From the NCBI RefSeq assembly GCF_016863435.1, contig NZ_BOOW01000018.1, positions 350,738 to 414,737 on the forward strand: DNA of 64,000 bases, given 5' to 3'. This DNA is from Sinosporangium siamense (GTDB taxonomy: Bacteria; Actinomycetota; Actinomycetes; Streptosporangiales; Streptosporangiaceae). Positions 9,015 through 18,723 of this stretch are shown piece after piece (the first letter of the stretch is position 1; every line of letters begins with the position of its first letter). A program made the translations under genes and the position numbers. The notes below the pieces were generated by a model. That model did no database searches. It was not told the origin of the DNA and worked only from the letters and a program-made list of their open reading frames with translations.

Positions 9015-9807
9015 GACGGCTCTCCAGTTCGCGCACGGCCGCGTCGGCCAGCTCCGGCGGAAGCTTGATGAAGTGCCCGTCGGCGTCCTCCGGCAGGCAG
9101 GCCAGCCCGTGCCGGGTCGAGGTGCGGGCGACGACGATGCTCGGCCTGGGATCCAGGGCCGCCTCGCCGAGAGCGTGGGCGAGCCGGGCGACGTCGTGAC
9201 CGTCGACGTCGGCGGCGTGCCAGCCGAACGCCTCCCACTTGGCCGCGATCGGCTCAAGCGTGGTGATCTGCGAGACCGGCCCGTCCACCTGCGAGTCGTT
9301 GGCATCGAGGAGTACGGTGACCGCGCCCAGCCCGTGATGAGCGGCGAACATCGCCGCCTCCCACGTCTGACCCTCCTCCAGTTCGCCGTCGCTGGCGATG
9401 ACGAAGACCCGTCGGCCGGCCTCGCCCTTGATGCGGTCGGCGAGGGCGAAACCCAGCCCGGCCGACAGCCCCTGGGAGAGGGAGCCGCAGGTCAGGTCCA
9501 CCCCCGGGGAGGTCTCGGTGCCGATGGCCTCAAGATCGGAGTCGTCCTGCCCGTAGGTGGCGAGGACCTCCTCGGGGAGCTGCCCGACCTCAACGGCGGC
9601 GGCGTAGGCCGCGATGATGTAATGGCCGGGAGAGACGACCAGCCGGTCGTGGTCCGGCCGGTAGGCGCAGGTGTAAAGCGCCGCGAAGGTCTCGGCCGAC
9701 GACAACGCCTGGCCCAGGTAGCCGAAGCCTTGGGGAGCGACCATCCGCACCGCCCGCAAACGCAGCCGATCGGCGAACCGGCGCATCCCCTCCTCGGACG
9801 TGGTCAT
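9007..9807 (-). CDS. Transketolase, N-terminal (thiamine diphosphate-binding) subunit
   Basis: The PP domain of a split transketolase, 266 aa. The thiamine-diphosphate motif runs from SDGELEEGQ (~137) to LDANDSQ (~165), and the GSLSQGLSAGLG block is also characteristic. It pairs with the overlapping C-subunit gene; together they equal one full transketolase. It is the first gene of the operon that continues through the M24 protein, hydroxyacid dehydrogenase and aldehyde dehydrogenase. ATG 9807 follows AAAGGAGGG. A TGGC-N3-GCCA palindrome lies 23-33 bp before the start codon and is the likely operator. Confidence 0.85.
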   Translation of the reverse strand: MTTSEEGMRRFADRLRLRAVRMVAPQGFGYLGQALSSAETFAALYTCAYRPDHDRLVVSPGHYIIAAYAAAVEVGQLPEEVLATYGQDDSDLEAIGTETSPGVDLTCGSLSQGLSAGLGFALADRIKGEAGRRVFVIASDGELEEGQTWEAAMFAAHHGLGAVTVLLDANDSQVDGPVSQITTLEPIAAKWEAFGWHAADVDGHDVARLAHALGEAALDPRPSIVVARTSTRHGLACLPEDADGHFIKLPPELADAAVRELESRLA

Positions 9808-9826
9808 CGCTATCCCTCCTTTGGCT

Positions 9827-9843
9827 AATTGGCCTGGCCAATT
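9827..9843. promoter_or_regulatory. Palindromic operator (TGGC-N3-GCCA site 1)
   Basis: A perfect inverted repeat, AATTGGCC-T-GGCCAATT, just upstream of the transketolase operon. Its core, TGGCCTGGCCA (9830-9840), shares the TGGC-N3-GCCA layout and AATT/GTT-type flank with sites 2-4. Confidence 0.65.
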
Positions 9844-9905
9844 GTGACTGCCTGCGGCATGCGCGTCAAGAGCCGGGGGCCGCCTTGACCGGGACTTCTA
9901 CCATG

Positions 9906-9948
9906 TGGTCAGACTGTGGCATGGCCAATTTGCCGGACCTGGTCAGAC
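9906..9948. promoter_or_regulatory. Operator region before the MFS gene: TGGC-N3-GCCA site 2 between two TGGTCAGAC boxes
   Basis: TGGCATGGCCA at 9917-9927 is followed by ATT as in site 1. It lies between two identical TGGTCAGAC direct repeats (9906-9914 and 9940-9948), which resemble half of the TGGTCnGACCA-type sites bound by FadR-subfamily GntR regulators. The region is 35-77 bp before the MFS start. Confidence 0.55.
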
Positions 9949-9982
9949 GTGCATCTCCCGCCCCCCGGACGAGGACGGTTCT

Positions 9983-11149
9983 GTGAGCTTGACTCCACGC
10001 GCACTGCGCCTGCTGGAGGCGGCCGCCTTCACCAGTTCCTTCGACAGGTTCGTGATCGCCCCCATGCTGGCGGCCATCGCCGTCGGCACCGGCTCCACCC
10101 TGACCGCCGCCGCGCAGGTCGCGAGCGTCTACTTCCTGGCCTACGGCCTTATGCAGGCCGTCTGGGGCCCGGTCTCCGAACGCCTCGGCCGCCGCCGCAC
10201 CCTGCGCCTGTCCCTCGCCCTCGCCGCCGCCGGGGGCCTCGGCGCCGCCCTGTCGACCGGGCTGGAGATGCTCACCCTCAGCCGGGCGCTCACCGGCGCC
10301 GCCTTCGCCGCCGCGGTGCCCGGCGGCATCGTCTATGTCGGCGACACCACCCCCTTCGAACAGCGGCAACGCCCCCTCACCAGGCTCATGACCGCCGCCG
10401 CCGTCGGCCTCGCCCTCGCCTCCGTCCTCGGCGCCGCGGCAGCCGAATACCTCCACTGGCGCGCGGCCTTCGCCGTCACCGCCGTGACCGCCGCGGTCCT
10501 GGCCTACGCCCTGCGCACACTGCCCGAACCCGGCGACCTCCCCCGGCAGAGGAAAGGCGCCCTCAAAGCCATCGCCACCGTCCTCGGCGACCGGTGGGCA
10601 CTGCTCGTGCTCGTCCTCGTCTTCGTCGAGGGCATGGTGCTGCTCGGCGCCGTCACCTTCCTTCCCATCGCGCTCATCGCCAACGGCGTCCCGGACACAG
10701 CTGCCGGCCTCATCTCCGCCGCGTACGGCATAGCCGTCCTGTTGTCCGCCGGACTCGTCCGCCGGGCGAGCCGCCGCATGTCCGCCGCCGCCCTCATCGC
10801 CACCGGCACCACCTGCGGCCTCGCGGCCACGGCACTGCTCGCCTACTCCCAAGGAGTCGCCGCCGTCCTCATCGGCGGCGCACTCCTCGGTGCGGCCTGG
10901 GCGTTCGTGCACTCCACCCTGCAGACCTGGATCACCGACGTGGTGCCCCACGCCCGCGCCACCGCCGTCGGCCTCTTCGCCGGCGCCCTGTTCGTCGGCA
11001 GCGCCGCCGCCACGGCGGCCGGCTCCCTCCTCGCCGCGGGCGGCGACTACCGCACGCTGTTCACCGCGGCGGCGGCCCTCCTCGCCCCCATGGGCCTCGC
11101 CGCCGTCCTCGGCCGCCGCCGCTACGGCGGGAGCCGGAGCGGCGGCTAG
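9983..11149 (+). CDS. MFS transporter (12 predicted membrane segments)
   Basis: A major facilitator superfamily protein, about 388 aa, hydrophobic throughout with roughly twelve membrane segments. The MFS motif-A-like loop (PVSERLGRRRTLR) follows segment 2. It probably moves a small organic solute or drug by proton coupling; direction and substrate cannot be told. GTG 9983 is preferred to the longer frame because GAGGACGG precedes it and the protein then starts just before the first helix. It is divergent from the transketolase operon and shares its operator region, so it may import or export the same compound. Confidence 0.8.
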   Translation: MSLTPRALRLLEAAAFTSSFDRFVIAPMLAAIAVGTGSTLTAAAQVASVYFLAYGLMQAVWGPVSERLGRRRTLRLSLALAAAGGLGAALSTGLEMLTLSRALTGAAFAAAVPGGIVYVGDTTPFEQRQRPLTRLMTAAAVGLALASVLGAAAAEYLHWRAAFAVTAVTAAVLAYALRTLPEPGDLPRQRKGALKAIATVLGDRWALLVLVLVFVEGMVLLGAVTFLPIALIANGVPDTAAGLISAAYGIAVLLSAGLVRRASRRMSAAALIATGTTCGLAATALLAYSQGVAAVLIGGALLGAAWAFVHSTLQTWITDVVPHARATAVGLFAGALFVGSAAATAAGSLLAAGGDYRTLFTAAAALLAPMGLAAVLGRRRYGGSRSGG

Positions 11150-11172
11150 GAGGCGGCTGTGCCGTACTCGGG

Positions 11173-11907
11173 TCACGTGGTGGTGGTGGACGTGGAGACG
11201 GCGCCGCCGAAGTAGAGGGCGGCGATCTCCGGGTTGTTGAGGACGGACTCCGCCGGGCCGGTGAGCAGCACGCGGCCGCTCTCCATCACGATGCCCTCGG
11301 TGGCGATGCGCAGGCCGAACCGCACGTTCTGCTCCACCAGCAGGACGGCCTTGCCCTGGGCGCGCATCAGTTCGACCGACTCGTGGAGCTGGCCGAGGGC
11401 GAGCGGGTCGAGGCCGAGGGAGGGTTCGTCGAGCAGCACCAGTTTCGGCTGGAGCATGAGGCAGCGGGCGAACTCCACCATGCGGCGCTGCCCGCCTGAC
11501 AGGTTGCCCGCCTTGTCCTTGGTGCGCGCCGCTATCGCGGGGAACAGCGTGAGGACCTCGTCGTAGCGGCTCCGCACGAGTGCCCGCTCGCCGCGGATCA
11601 CATAGGCGCCCATCAGGATGTTCTCCCGCACGGTCAGGTTGGGGAACACGCCGCCGACCTGCGGCACCTGGGAGACCCCGGCTTTGAGGATCTCGGCCGC
11701 GGACAGGTCGTGCAGGGCCCGGCCGTCGAGCGTGATCGTGCCCGAGCGGGGCTGGAGCAGTCCGCTGACCGTGCGCAGCACGGTGGACTTGCCCGCGCCG
11801 TTCGGCCCGACGATGCACGCCACGTGGCCGGGTTCGACCGACAGGGTCACGCCCTGCAATACGTTGCCTCCGCCGTACCCGGCGACCACGTCGGTGAGCG
11901 TGAGCAT
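11173..11907 (-). CDS. livF: Branched-chain-type ABC transporter ATPase, LivF
   Basis: The second ATPase of a hydrophobic amino acid/amide ABC importer, 244 aa. Walker A is GPNGAGKST (~34-42), the signature [15 protein letters not shown] is at about 135-150, Walker B is KLVLLDEP, and the H-loop region is VLLVEQNV, all typical of LivF. The ATG overlaps the LivMG stop codon by one base (TGATG), so translation is coupled. It is the last gene of the operon binding protein-LivH-LivMG-LivF, and convergent with the MFS gene. Confidence 0.9.
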   Translation of the reverse strand: MLTLTDVVAGYGGGNVLQGVTLSVEPGHVACIVGPNGAGKSTVLRTVSGLLQPRSGTITLDGRALHDLSAAEILKAGVSQVPQVGGVFPNLTVRENILMGAYVIRGERALVRSRYDEVLTLFPAIAARTKDKAGNLSGGQRRMVEFARCLMLQPKLVLLDEPSLGLDPLALGQLHESVELMRAQGKAVLLVEQNVRFGLRIATEGIVMESGRVLLTGPAESVLNNPEIAALYFGGAVSTSTTTT

Positions 11908-13694
11908 CAGCGGCCTCCGTTGGTGGATTCGAGCAGGTAGTCGTCGCCGAGGTACGCCTCGACCACACGGGGGTCGCGCTGGATCTCCTGCGGTGTGCCC
12001 TCGGCGAGGCAGCGGCCCTGGGCCAGCACGCGGATGGGGTCGCACAGGCCGAGCACGAACGGCATGTTGTGCTCGACCAGCAGGAACGTCTTGCCGTCGG
12101 CGTTCAGCTCGCGGATGAGCGAGCCCATGCGCTCGATCAGCGTCGGGTTGATGCCGCCGGCCGGCTCGTCGAGCAGGATCAGGCGGGGGTCGAGCACCAG
12201 GATCTGGGCGAGTTCGACCAGCTTCTGCTGCCCGTAGGAGAGTTGCCCGGCCGGGTGGTCGCGATAGGCGCCCATGCCGACGAAGTCGAGCAGCTCCTGC
12301 GCCTTGGCCGCCTCGGCGCCGCTGACGCCGTCCAGCCGGAGTTGTCCGAAGGAGAAGTCGCGCAGCGGCGCCACCACGTTCTCCAAAGCCGTCATCTCGT
12401 TGAACAGGCGTGTGGTCTGGAAAGTACGGCCCAAGCCCAGATGAGCTCGTGACCATGGCGGCAGCCGGTCGATGCGCCTGCCGTCCAGCCAGATCTCGCC
12501 GCCGTCGCCCTCCATCGAGCCGCCGATGAGGTTGAACACGGTGGTCTTGCCCGAGCCGTTCGGGCCGATCAGACCGGTGATGCTGCCCTCGGGCACCGTG
12601 AACGAGCAGCCGTCCACGGCGCGCAGCCCGCCGAAGCTCTTCGCGAGCCCCTTGACCTCCAGCAGCACCTTCCCGCTCGGCGCGGGCGCGGCGGGGGGAG
12701 GCGGGCGTTCCGCGATCTCCAGCCGTGCCCCGGTCAGCCCCGCAGTGCCGCGGGTGCGGCGGCGGGCCGGCAGGCCGGCGACGGTGGGCAGGATGCCGCG
12801 CGGGAGCAGCAGCACGAGCAGCACCAGCAGGGCGCCGAACAGCAGCAGTCGCACGTTGCCGCCGCCGAACTCGTTGTTGGCGACCGCGTTGACCGGCTCG
12901 ATGATGAAGGCCCCGAGCACGGGACCGAAGAGGGTGCCGCGCCCGCCGAGGATGAGCGACAGGACGATCTGGACGCTGACCAGGATGGTGAACATGCCGA
13001 TCGGGTCGACGAACGTGAGGTAGTAGCCGTAGACGGCGCCCGCCATGCCGACGAACAGGGCACTGGCGCCGAAGGCGAGGAGTTTGTAGACGGGGGCGTT
13101 GACGCCGATGGTGCCGGCCTTGTCCTCGTCCTCGCGGATGGCGATGAGGCCCATGCCGAACTTGGTGCGGCGGATCCACCACGACATGACCAGCGAGAGG
13201 GCGAGCAGCACCACGAGGGCGAGGTGGAAGGGCCAGTTGCCGAGAGCCGGGTCCCAGTCCGGCAGCGGCATCGTGATGCCGGCCGAGCCGTTGGTGAGGG
13301 AGGTCCAGTTGGTGGCGACGAACTGCACGAGGAACAGGAACGCGATGGTGATGATGACGAACGACGGACCCCGGGAGCGGAACGTCACCAGCCCGAGCAG
13401 CATCGCGACCGCCGCGGCCACGACTCCGGCCAGCGGCACCCAGACGAACGGGGAGACGTCCACGTGCTGGGAGAGGATGGCGCAGACGTAGGCGCCGATG
13501 CCGAGGAAGGCACCCTGGCCGAGGGAGATGTAGCCGGTGTATCCGGTGATCACATTGAGGCCGGCCGCGCTGATCGCGAAGACCAGCGAGAGGATCACCA
13601 TGTTCTGGTAGTAGAGGTTGTCGGTCAGCGCCGGAAAGAAGGTGATGACCGCGGCGACGACGCCGATCGCGACGGTGTACGGCGAGAGCCTCAT
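11907..13694 (-). CDS. livM-livG: Fused LivM permease-LivG ATPase
   Basis: One 595-residue chain joins a LivM-type permease (about 1-310, eight to ten membrane segments, with the [18 protein letters not shown] signature) to a LivG-type ATPase (about 345-595). The ATPase has Walker [10 protein letters not shown], signature [15 protein letters not shown] and Walker [12 protein letters not shown] Pro/Arg/Ala-rich linker of about 40 residues connects them. The ATG at 13694 overlaps the LivH stop by 4 bp (ATGA), which fixes the start. Such fusions occur in actinobacterial importers and give a half-transporter with its own ATPase. The substrate is probably an amino acid, amide or urea-like compound. 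Confidence 0.88.
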   Translation of the reverse strand: MRLSPYTVAIGVVAAVITFFPALTDNLYYQNMVILSLVFAISAAGLNVITGYTGYISLGQGAFLGIGAYVCAILSQHVDVSPFVWVPLAGVVAAAVAMLLGLVTFRSRGPSFVIITIAFLFLVQFVATNWTSLTNGSAGITMPLPDWDPALGNWPFHLALVVLLALSLVMSWWIRRTKFGMGLIAIREDEDKAGTIGVNAPVYKLLAFGASALFVGMAGAVYGYYLTFVDPIGMFTILVSVQIVLSLILGGRGTLFGPVLGAFIIEPVNAVANNEFGGGNVRLLLFGALLVLLVLLLPRGILPTVAGLPARRRTRGTAGLTGARLEIAERPPPPAAPAPSGKVLLEVKGLAKSFGGLRAVDGCSFTVPEGSITGLIGPNGSGKTTVFNLIGGSMEGDGGEIWLDGRRIDRLPPWSRAHLGLGRTFQTTRLFNEMTALENVVAPLRDFSFGQLRLDGVSGAEAAKAQELLDFVGMGAYRDHPAGQLSYGQQKLVELAQILVLDPRLILLDEPAGGINPTLIERMGSLIRELNADGKTFLLVEHNMPFVLGLCDPIRVLAQGRCLAEGTPQEIQRDPRVVEAYLGDDYLLESTNGGR

Positions 13695-14575
13695 GCCGGC
13701 GCCACATCCTCTCGCAGGCGGGTGCCCATGAGGCCCTGGGGGCGGACCAGCAGCACGATGAAGATCACCAGGAACGGCACAGCCGTCGTCCACTCAGGAC
13801 CGATGTATGAGCTGGCCATGACCTCGGCCACGCCGATCAGCAGCGCCCCCACGACCGCGCCTGGCAGGCTGCCGAGGCCGCCGAGCACGACGATGGCGAG
13901 CAGGCGGGCGATCCACTGGTAGTGCGAGCCGGGGAGGAAGGGATAGAGCATGCCCATGATCGAGCCGCCCATCCCGGCCCCGGCGACGCCCAGGGCGAAG
14001 GTCATCGCCGCGACCGAGCTCACCGAGACGCCGACCAGCCGGGCGCCCGGCTCGTTGACGGAGCTAGCCCGGATGGCGCGGCCGAGCCAGGTGCGCTGCA
14101 TGATCAGGTAGAGAGCGGCGAGCACGGCGAGTGCGAGGAGCCCGCCGTAGACCTGGACCTCGGGGATGTAGAGACCCGCGAGGGTGAAGGACTCGTCAGC
14201 GTAGGAGGGGCGGATCGAGTGTGAGGTGTTGCCCCACACCACGCCCATGAGGCCCTCAAGGAGCAGGGCGACGCCGAAGGTGAGCAGCACGGTCGTGGTG
14301 ATGGGGGCGGTGCGCACAGGGCGCAGCGCCACCAGGTAGACCAGCCATCCGACGCCGAACATGACCGCGGCCACCACGACGGTGAGCAGCAGCGGGTCCA
14401 GGCCGCTCCACCGCCACAACGTGTAGGCGAGGAATGCGCCGGTCAGGATGAACGCGCCGTGGGCGATGTTGATGACCCTCATGACGCCGAAGACGAGGGT
14501 GAGGCCTGAGGCGAGCAGCGCGTAGACGCCGCCGGTGAGTATCCCGAGGACGAGGATCTGGAGGAAGGAGGTCAC
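13691..14575 (-). CDS. livH: Branched-chain-type ABC transporter permease, LivH
   Basis: A LivH-type inner-membrane permease, 294 aa, with about eight membrane segments and the family signatures [20 protein letters not shown] and [17 protein letters not shown]. It forms the heterodimeric channel with the LivM part of the next protein. GTG 14575 overlaps the stop codon of the binding-protein gene by 4 bp (GTGA), which supports this start over the longer frame. Confidence 0.88.
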   Translation of the reverse strand: MTSFLQILVLGILTGGVYALLASGLTLVFGVMRVINIAHGAFILTGAFLAYTLWRWSGLDPLLLTVVVAAVMFGVGWLVYLVALRPVRTAPITTTVLLTFGVALLLEGLMGVVWGNTSHSIRPSYADESFTLAGLYIPEVQVYGGLLALAVLAALYLIMQRTWLGRAIRASSVNEPGARLVGVSVSSVAAMTFALGVAGAGMGGSIMGMLYPFLPGSHYQWIARLLAIVVLGGLGSLPGAVVGALLIGVAEVMASSYIGPEWTTAVPFLVIFIVLLVRPQGLMGTRLREDVAPA

Positions 14576-15804
14576 AGGTCGCCTCCGCCGTACCGCACGA
14601 GGCGTTTGCTGGTGGCGACCTCGGGCGGGAGCACGATCTCGGCTTTGCCGTTCTGCCACTGCCCGACCAGGTATTCGCCGGTCGGCCTGCCCGCCTTGTC
14701 CCAGCTCAGGGTGCCGAGGATGGTGTCGACCTTGTTGGCGTGCAGCCAGTCGGCCAGTGCCTTCTGGTCCTCGATGCCGCCGACCCCCTTGACCGCGGCG
14801 GCGACCACCTCGGCCGCGGCGAAACCGTCGGCGGCGTCCTCGGTGGGTTCCTCCTTGAACAGTTCACGATATTTCGCGACGAAGGCGGCGTTGCCGGGGG
14901 TCTCGGCGACCTCGTTCCAGCTGGTGGAGTAGAACATGCCCTCGGTGGCCTTCTGCCCTACACCGTCGAGGTACTGCTTGCCAAAGGCGGGCGCCTGGCT
15001 CTGATAGATCAGCTTGGGCTTGAAGTTGGCACGTTCCATCGCACGGACGAACGTGACGCCGTCCTCGAACACAGAGCCGTGCACGACGGCGTCGGCGCCG
15101 CTGGCGGCCACGGCGTTGACGATCGAGTCGAGGTTCTTGGTGCCCAGCGGATAGACCTCCTTGTAGGCGGTCTGGATGCCCGCCGCGGTCAGGATCTTCT
15201 CGACGCCGTCGGCCACCGACTTGGAGAAGGGATCGTCGACGCTGGGATAGGCGACCTTCCTGGGGCGTTTGTCGGCGGGGAGGGAGGCGACCCACTTCGC
15301 CCAGACGGCGCCCTGATAGTCGGTGGTGGCCTGCTGGGAGAAGAACAGATAGGTGAAGCCGCGTTCGAAGAGTTCAGGGGCGCCTCCGGCCGGTTCGACA
15401 TAGAGCATGCGGTTGCGCTCGGCGATGGCGGAGGCGGGGAGGTTGAGCAGGGAGGACTGGGTGCCGAGCAGCAGGTCGACCTTGTCCTGGGCGATGAGGG
15501 CGTTGTAGTCGGTGACGACGGTGTTCTGGTTGGTCGCGTCGTCCTTGACGATGATCTCGACCTGGCGGCCGAGGAGACCGCCGTTCTGGTTGGTGAGCGC
15601 CACCCAGGTCTGGTAGCCCTTCTGGGTGGCTTGGCCGGCCTCGCTGAACTCCCCGGTGAGGGGGAGGGAGGAGCCGATCTTGATGGGGCCGTCACCGCCG
15701 CCGCTGGAGGCGCCCTGGCCGCAGGCGGCGGTGAGAAGGAGCGCGGCTGCCGCTGCCGAGCACAGCCGAAGGCGTGAATGCCGATATTTCCGTAGTTGCG
15801 TCAC
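14572..15804 (-). CDS. ABC transporter substrate-binding lipoprotein, LivJ/UrtA type
   Basis: A periplasmic-binding-like lipoprotein (410 aa) of the branched-chain amino acid/amide class. The lipobox LLTAAC gives a lipidated Cys at about residue 28 after a short basic N-terminus and hydrophobic stretch. The mature part starts GPIKIGSSLPLTGEF, the usual first strand of Peripla_BP_6 proteins. GTG 15804 (VTQLRK) is chosen because it makes a proper signal peptide and has GGAG upstream. It is the first gene of the importer operon, with a 660-bp leader region that contains operator site 3. The neighbouring amidohydrolase has a similar palindrome, which suggests that the imported ligand is hydrolysed by that enzyme. 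Confidence 0.88.
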   Translation of the reverse strand: MTQLRKYRHSRLRLCSAAAAALLLTAACGQGASSGGGDGPIKIGSSLPLTGEFSEAGQATQKGYQTWVALTNQNGGLLGRQVEIIVKDDATNQNTVVTDYNALIAQDKVDLLLGTQSSLLNLPASAIAERNRMLYVEPAGGAPELFERGFTYLFFSQQATTDYQGAVWAKWVASLPADKRPRKVAYPSVDDPFSKSVADGVEKILTAAGIQTAYKEVYPLGTKNLDSIVNAVAASGADAVVHGSVFEDGVTFVRAMERANFKPKLIYQSQAPAFGKQYLDGVGQKATEGMFYSTSWNEVAETPGNAAFVAKYRELFKEEPTEDAADGFAAAEVVAAAVKGVGGIEDQKALADWLHANKVDTILGTLSWDKAGRPTGEYLVGQWQNGKAEIVLPPEVATSKRLVRYGGGDL

Positions 15805-16471
15805 TTGTCCGCCTCTCCGGGGGGAATCCAGGAAAACGCGTGGGACATGCGGGTCGCCGGTCGCCGGGCCGCGTATGAGGCTGTGGATACGGGCCCGTGC
15901 GGGATATCGGTGTGCGCTCGCCGGACAGTCCGGGACTTGTGGTCCGATCGGCTCTCCGGGAGCGTCGGGGAGTTTCCGTACGGAGGGAACCGGTGTGCTG
16001 CCGGTCCGGGGACCCCGGGCGTATTCCGGGGCCTTCACCGAGGTGGGCCGGGGGCCTGAGCTGTGGCCGGCGGTCGTCTCGGTCGCGAGCGTGCGGGGGC
16101 CGGCCGGCCGGGGTGGCCGGTCGGTCCAGTGGACAACTGGCTTTGCCACCTGACAGTAAGCCGCACTTTTCCGTCACGTCAACAGTGCGCCCGCCGTCAC
16201 CTCACGATCGGGGCTGCGGTTCGTGTGATCGCCGGGCGAACAGGGCGGTTCAGGACCGGTAACCGGATCACCCCGAGATCCCGTCCTCCTCTTCTTGGGC
16301 GGGTGAGGCGAGCGAGGCGAGAGTGTCCGTGACGTCGTCGGCTCCCAGGCGGCGGTGGTGAGGTATGTACCTGTCCCATGCCCTGTTCCATCGGCGACCG
16401 TCACTTCCCGTTAACCTCACGAGGGTGCCCGGTCGCCGATGATGGTTCGAACGATCGATCAATAGCAGCGC
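15805..16471. other. 667-bp intergenic region between the liv-type operon and the amidohydrolase
   Basis: Short open frames here have no ribosome binding sites, domains or typical codon use, so I call no gene. It should hold the importer promoter and operator site 3 (16138-16148). The sequence from about 16130 to 16200 is the least GC-rich part. Confidence 0.5.
16135..16151. promoter_or_regulatory. TGGC-N3-GCCA operator site 3, upstream of the ABC importer
   Basis: TGGCTTTGCCA at 16138-16148. Read on the minus strand with flanks it is AGGTGGCAAAGCCAGTT, which matches site 4 (AAGTGGCATAGCCAGTA) at 13 of 17 positions. It lies about 335 bp before the lipoprotein start. Confidence 0.55.
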
Positions 16472-17944
16472 TCAGCCCGCACGGCCGGCCATCGACTTCT
16501 CCTGCACCGTCTCACCCAGATCGTCGCCGAGGTCCCGCGAAGGGGCCTGGCGGTCCCATGCGGCGCGCTCGGCTGCCGGGGTCCACCAGACGCGGCGCAC
16601 GCCCTCGATCGGGGTGCCGCAGATGCGCGACGTCGACTCGTTCACCAGCGCCCTGATGCGGTCGTAGTCGACGTCCACGAGGCGGCCGGCCCGCTTGCGC
16701 ACCTGGCCGTTGACGATCACGGTGTCGACGCTGTGCCGGTCGGTGTCGTAGACGATGTACGCCTCGGGCGAGGCGGCCGTCAACCCGAACTCGTTCTCCT
16801 TGATCAGCACGATGTCCGCCTGCTTGCCGGGGGTCAGGCTGCCGACCTTGTCGCCGAGGTTCAGCGCGATCGCGCCGCCCAGCGTCGCCTGCTTGAGGAT
16901 GTCGGCCGGGGTGATGAACGGCAGGCCCGGGCGGCGCACCTCGCCTCGGCCCTGCGCGCGCTCGGTCCACATGTCGGTCGCCCGCTGCATCTCGCCGACG
17001 AGCCGCACCTGCGACAGCAGGGTGCCCGCGCCGAACACCACGCTGTCGATGCCGTAGGACACGTTGAGGCCGTGCCGTACCGCCTCGGTCACGTGGTGCC
17101 ACAGCCCATGGCGGTAGTCCGCGACCGGCGTGATGTTGACCGACATGCCGTTCTCCTTGAGCAGGTCGTACTCATAGGAGCTGAACACCCGGCAGTGCGA
17201 CGGCAGGAAGTCCGGTCCGAGGACCCCGTAGTCGTTCAGCTTGGTCATGTGGTCCTGCGAGGTGCTGTGGATCGTCATGAAGATCCCGTGCTCGCGGGCG
17301 AACTCGGCCTCCCGCGCCATCCAGTCCCAGCGCTCGCCGGCGGCCCGCACGAACGGCACGTCCGTCAGCGCCATGCCGGGGTAGAGCAGGCCGCCGTTGT
17401 CGTCGGCGAGGATGTGGTCGCGCGCGTCGAGCACGGCGGCCAGGCGCTCCTCGTGGGTCGACGGGTTGCCGGCGCTGCGCGAGTTCATGGTGGGGGCGTA
17501 GACCGTGCGGAGCCCGGCCTCCCTGGTGCCGCGCACAGTGGCGTGGGACTGCTCGACGTCCGGCACGTCGTGGCAGTGGTCGATCGCGGTGGTGGTGCCG
17601 CCGGAGATCGCCTCCAGAGCGCCGACGTAGTTCGCGACGTACTTGTCGTGCGCGGTGTAGTTGTTGCGCAGGCGCTTGACGTTCGCCTGATACTCCGGAC
17701 CGATGATCTCGGCGGCGGCGCCGCGCACGGTCGTCTGCCACAGGTGGATGTGGGTGTCGATCAGGCCGGGGATCACGAAGGTGCCGCGGGCGTCGACGAT
17801 CTCGTCGGCGGGCTCGTCGATGTGCTCGGCCACCTTGGCGATGCGGGTGCCTTCGATGAGCAGGTCGCCGGTCTCGAAGTCGCCGATCAGGTCGTCCATG
17901 GTGAGGATGTGCCCGCCGCGGATCAGGATTCGGCGTTCGGACAT
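16472..17944 (-). CDS. Metal-dependent amidohydrolase (cytosine deaminase/TrzA-like)
   Basis: An amidohydrolase-superfamily TIM-barrel enzyme of 490 aa. The first metal pair is DTHIHLW (His 65 and 67); later ligands are expected in IHSTSQDH, LPSHCRVFSS and YGIDSVVF. The C-terminal beta-sandwich part contains GSLTPGKQADIVLI, the usual family tail. This subgroup (AtzA/TrzA, guanine or cytosine deaminase-like) hydrolyses C-N or C-Cl bonds of N-heterocycles or amides. The position upstream of an amide-type ABC importer and a shared palindrome suggest catabolism of the imported compound. ATG 17944 gives the standard N-terminal strand. Confidence 0.82.
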   Translation of the reverse strand: MSERRILIRGGHILTMDDLIGDFETGDLLIEGTRIAKVAEHIDEPADEIVDARGTFVIPGLIDTHIHLWQTTVRGAAAEIIGPEYQANVKRLRNNYTAHDKYVANYVGALEAISGGTTTAIDHCHDVPDVEQSHATVRGTREAGLRTVYAPTMNSRSAGNPSTHEERLAAVLDARDHILADDNGGLLYPGMALTDVPFVRAAGERWDWMAREAEFAREHGIFMTIHSTSQDHMTKLNDYGVLGPDFLPSHCRVFSSYEYDLLKENGMSVNITPVADYRHGLWHHVTEAVRHGLNVSYGIDSVVFGAGTLLSQVRLVGEMQRATDMWTERAQGRGEVRRPGLPFITPADILKQATLGGAIALNLGDKVGSLTPGKQADIVLIKENEFGLTAASPEAYIVYDTDRHSVDTVIVNGQVRKRAGRLVDVDYDRIRALVNESTSRICGTPIEGVRRVWWTPAAERAAWDRQAPSRDLGDDLGETVQEKSMAGRAG

Positions 17945-17981
17945 GGGTGGCCCCCTTCGTGGTGAGCACTGTGCTGGTTGT

Positions 17982-18040
17982 GCGCCTGTGCTGCCTAAGC
18001 GCTGTGTTGCCTAAGCGCTGTGCCGGGCTGAGCGCTGTGG
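17982..18040. repeat. Degenerate tandem repeat, 16-17 bp x 3.5
   Basis: GCGCTGTGTTGCCTAA-like units start at 17982, 17999, 18015 and 18032, in the leader of the amidohydrolase gene. Confidence 0.6.
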
Positions 18041-18126
18041 ACGGTGTCTCGTGGTGCCTCCGAGTCACGGGCGACATCGGTGTGACGCTGTGACCCAGGT
18101 GCACGGGGAGACGCCACATTGCGGCT

Positions 18127-18143
18127 AAGTGGCATAGCCAGTA
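18127..18143. promoter_or_regulatory. TGGC-N3-GCCA operator site 4, upstream of the amidohydrolase
   Basis: AAGTGGCATAGCCAGTA, core 18130-18140, about 186 bp before the amidohydrolase start. Best match to site 3. Confidence 0.55.
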
Positions 18144-18214
18144 TTCAGCGCCGGTACGGTGCCCTGTCAAGAAGGCCCGATAACCGTCGGCCTCGGCACT
18201 CACCCTCCGGTTAG

Positions 18215-18706
18215 CCTCGAAGGTATGTCGACGCCCCGCATTTCCTAGCTGAGGACCCGCTTCCCCGCCCCAAACTCGGCTACTTGGCGCAGGAGCACGA
18301 CACCCTGCACATGGGCCGCTCGGTCCTGTGGAACCTCACCGCCGCCGCCCCGCACCTGACCGAGGGCGAGGCCCGGCAGGTGCTGGGCGCGTTCCTGTTC
18401 GGCGGAGACGACATCGGCAAGCCCGCCGGGGTCCTGTCGGGCGGCGAGAAGACCCGCCTGGCGCTGGCCGGGCTGGTCCACTCCGGCGCCAACGTGCTGC
18501 TCCTGGACGAGCCGACCAACAACCTCGACCCGGCCTCCCGGGAGGAGGTCCTCGCGGCGATCGACTCCTATCCGGGGGCGATCGTCATGGTGACCCACGA
18601 CGAGGGCACGGCCGACGCCCTGCACCCCGATCGTGTGCTGCTGCTGCCGGAGGCCGACGAGGACTTCTGGAACGAGGACTACCGCGAGTTGATCTCACTC
18701 GCCTGA
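18215..18706 (+). pseudogene. Remnant of an ABC-F ATPase (C-terminal ~155 codons)
   Basis: The open frame encodes only the end of the second ATPase domain of an ABC-F (ribosome-protection/translation-factor type) protein: LGYLAQEHDTL, then signature LSGGEKTRLALAGL, Walker B VLLLDEPTNNLDP and the H-loop VMVTHDE. The whole first ATPase domain, the linker and the second Walker A are missing. An in-frame stop lies just upstream (18212-18214) and no start has a good ribosome binding site. ABC-F proteins are normally 500-650 aa. Its last 11 codons lie in a 51-bp sequence repeated at 24444, so this is a truncated copy left at the edge of a rearrangement. Confidence 0.8.
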
Positions 18707-18723
18707 CCGCGGGTCACCGTACC
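18673..18723. repeat. 51-bp direct repeat, left copy
   Basis: Identical over 51 bp to 24444-24494. It contains the last codons of the ABC-F frame (EDYRELISLA, stop) on the plus strand and the P450 C-terminal codons on the minus strand. Confidence 0.9.

Noticed and set aside
9866..11968. A 700-codon open frame on the minus strand opposite the MFS and livF genes
   Set aside because: It is a GC-bias shadow: low-complexity Gly/Glu/Arg-rich translation, no domains, while the plus-strand MFS and minus-strand LivF frames show clear family motifs.
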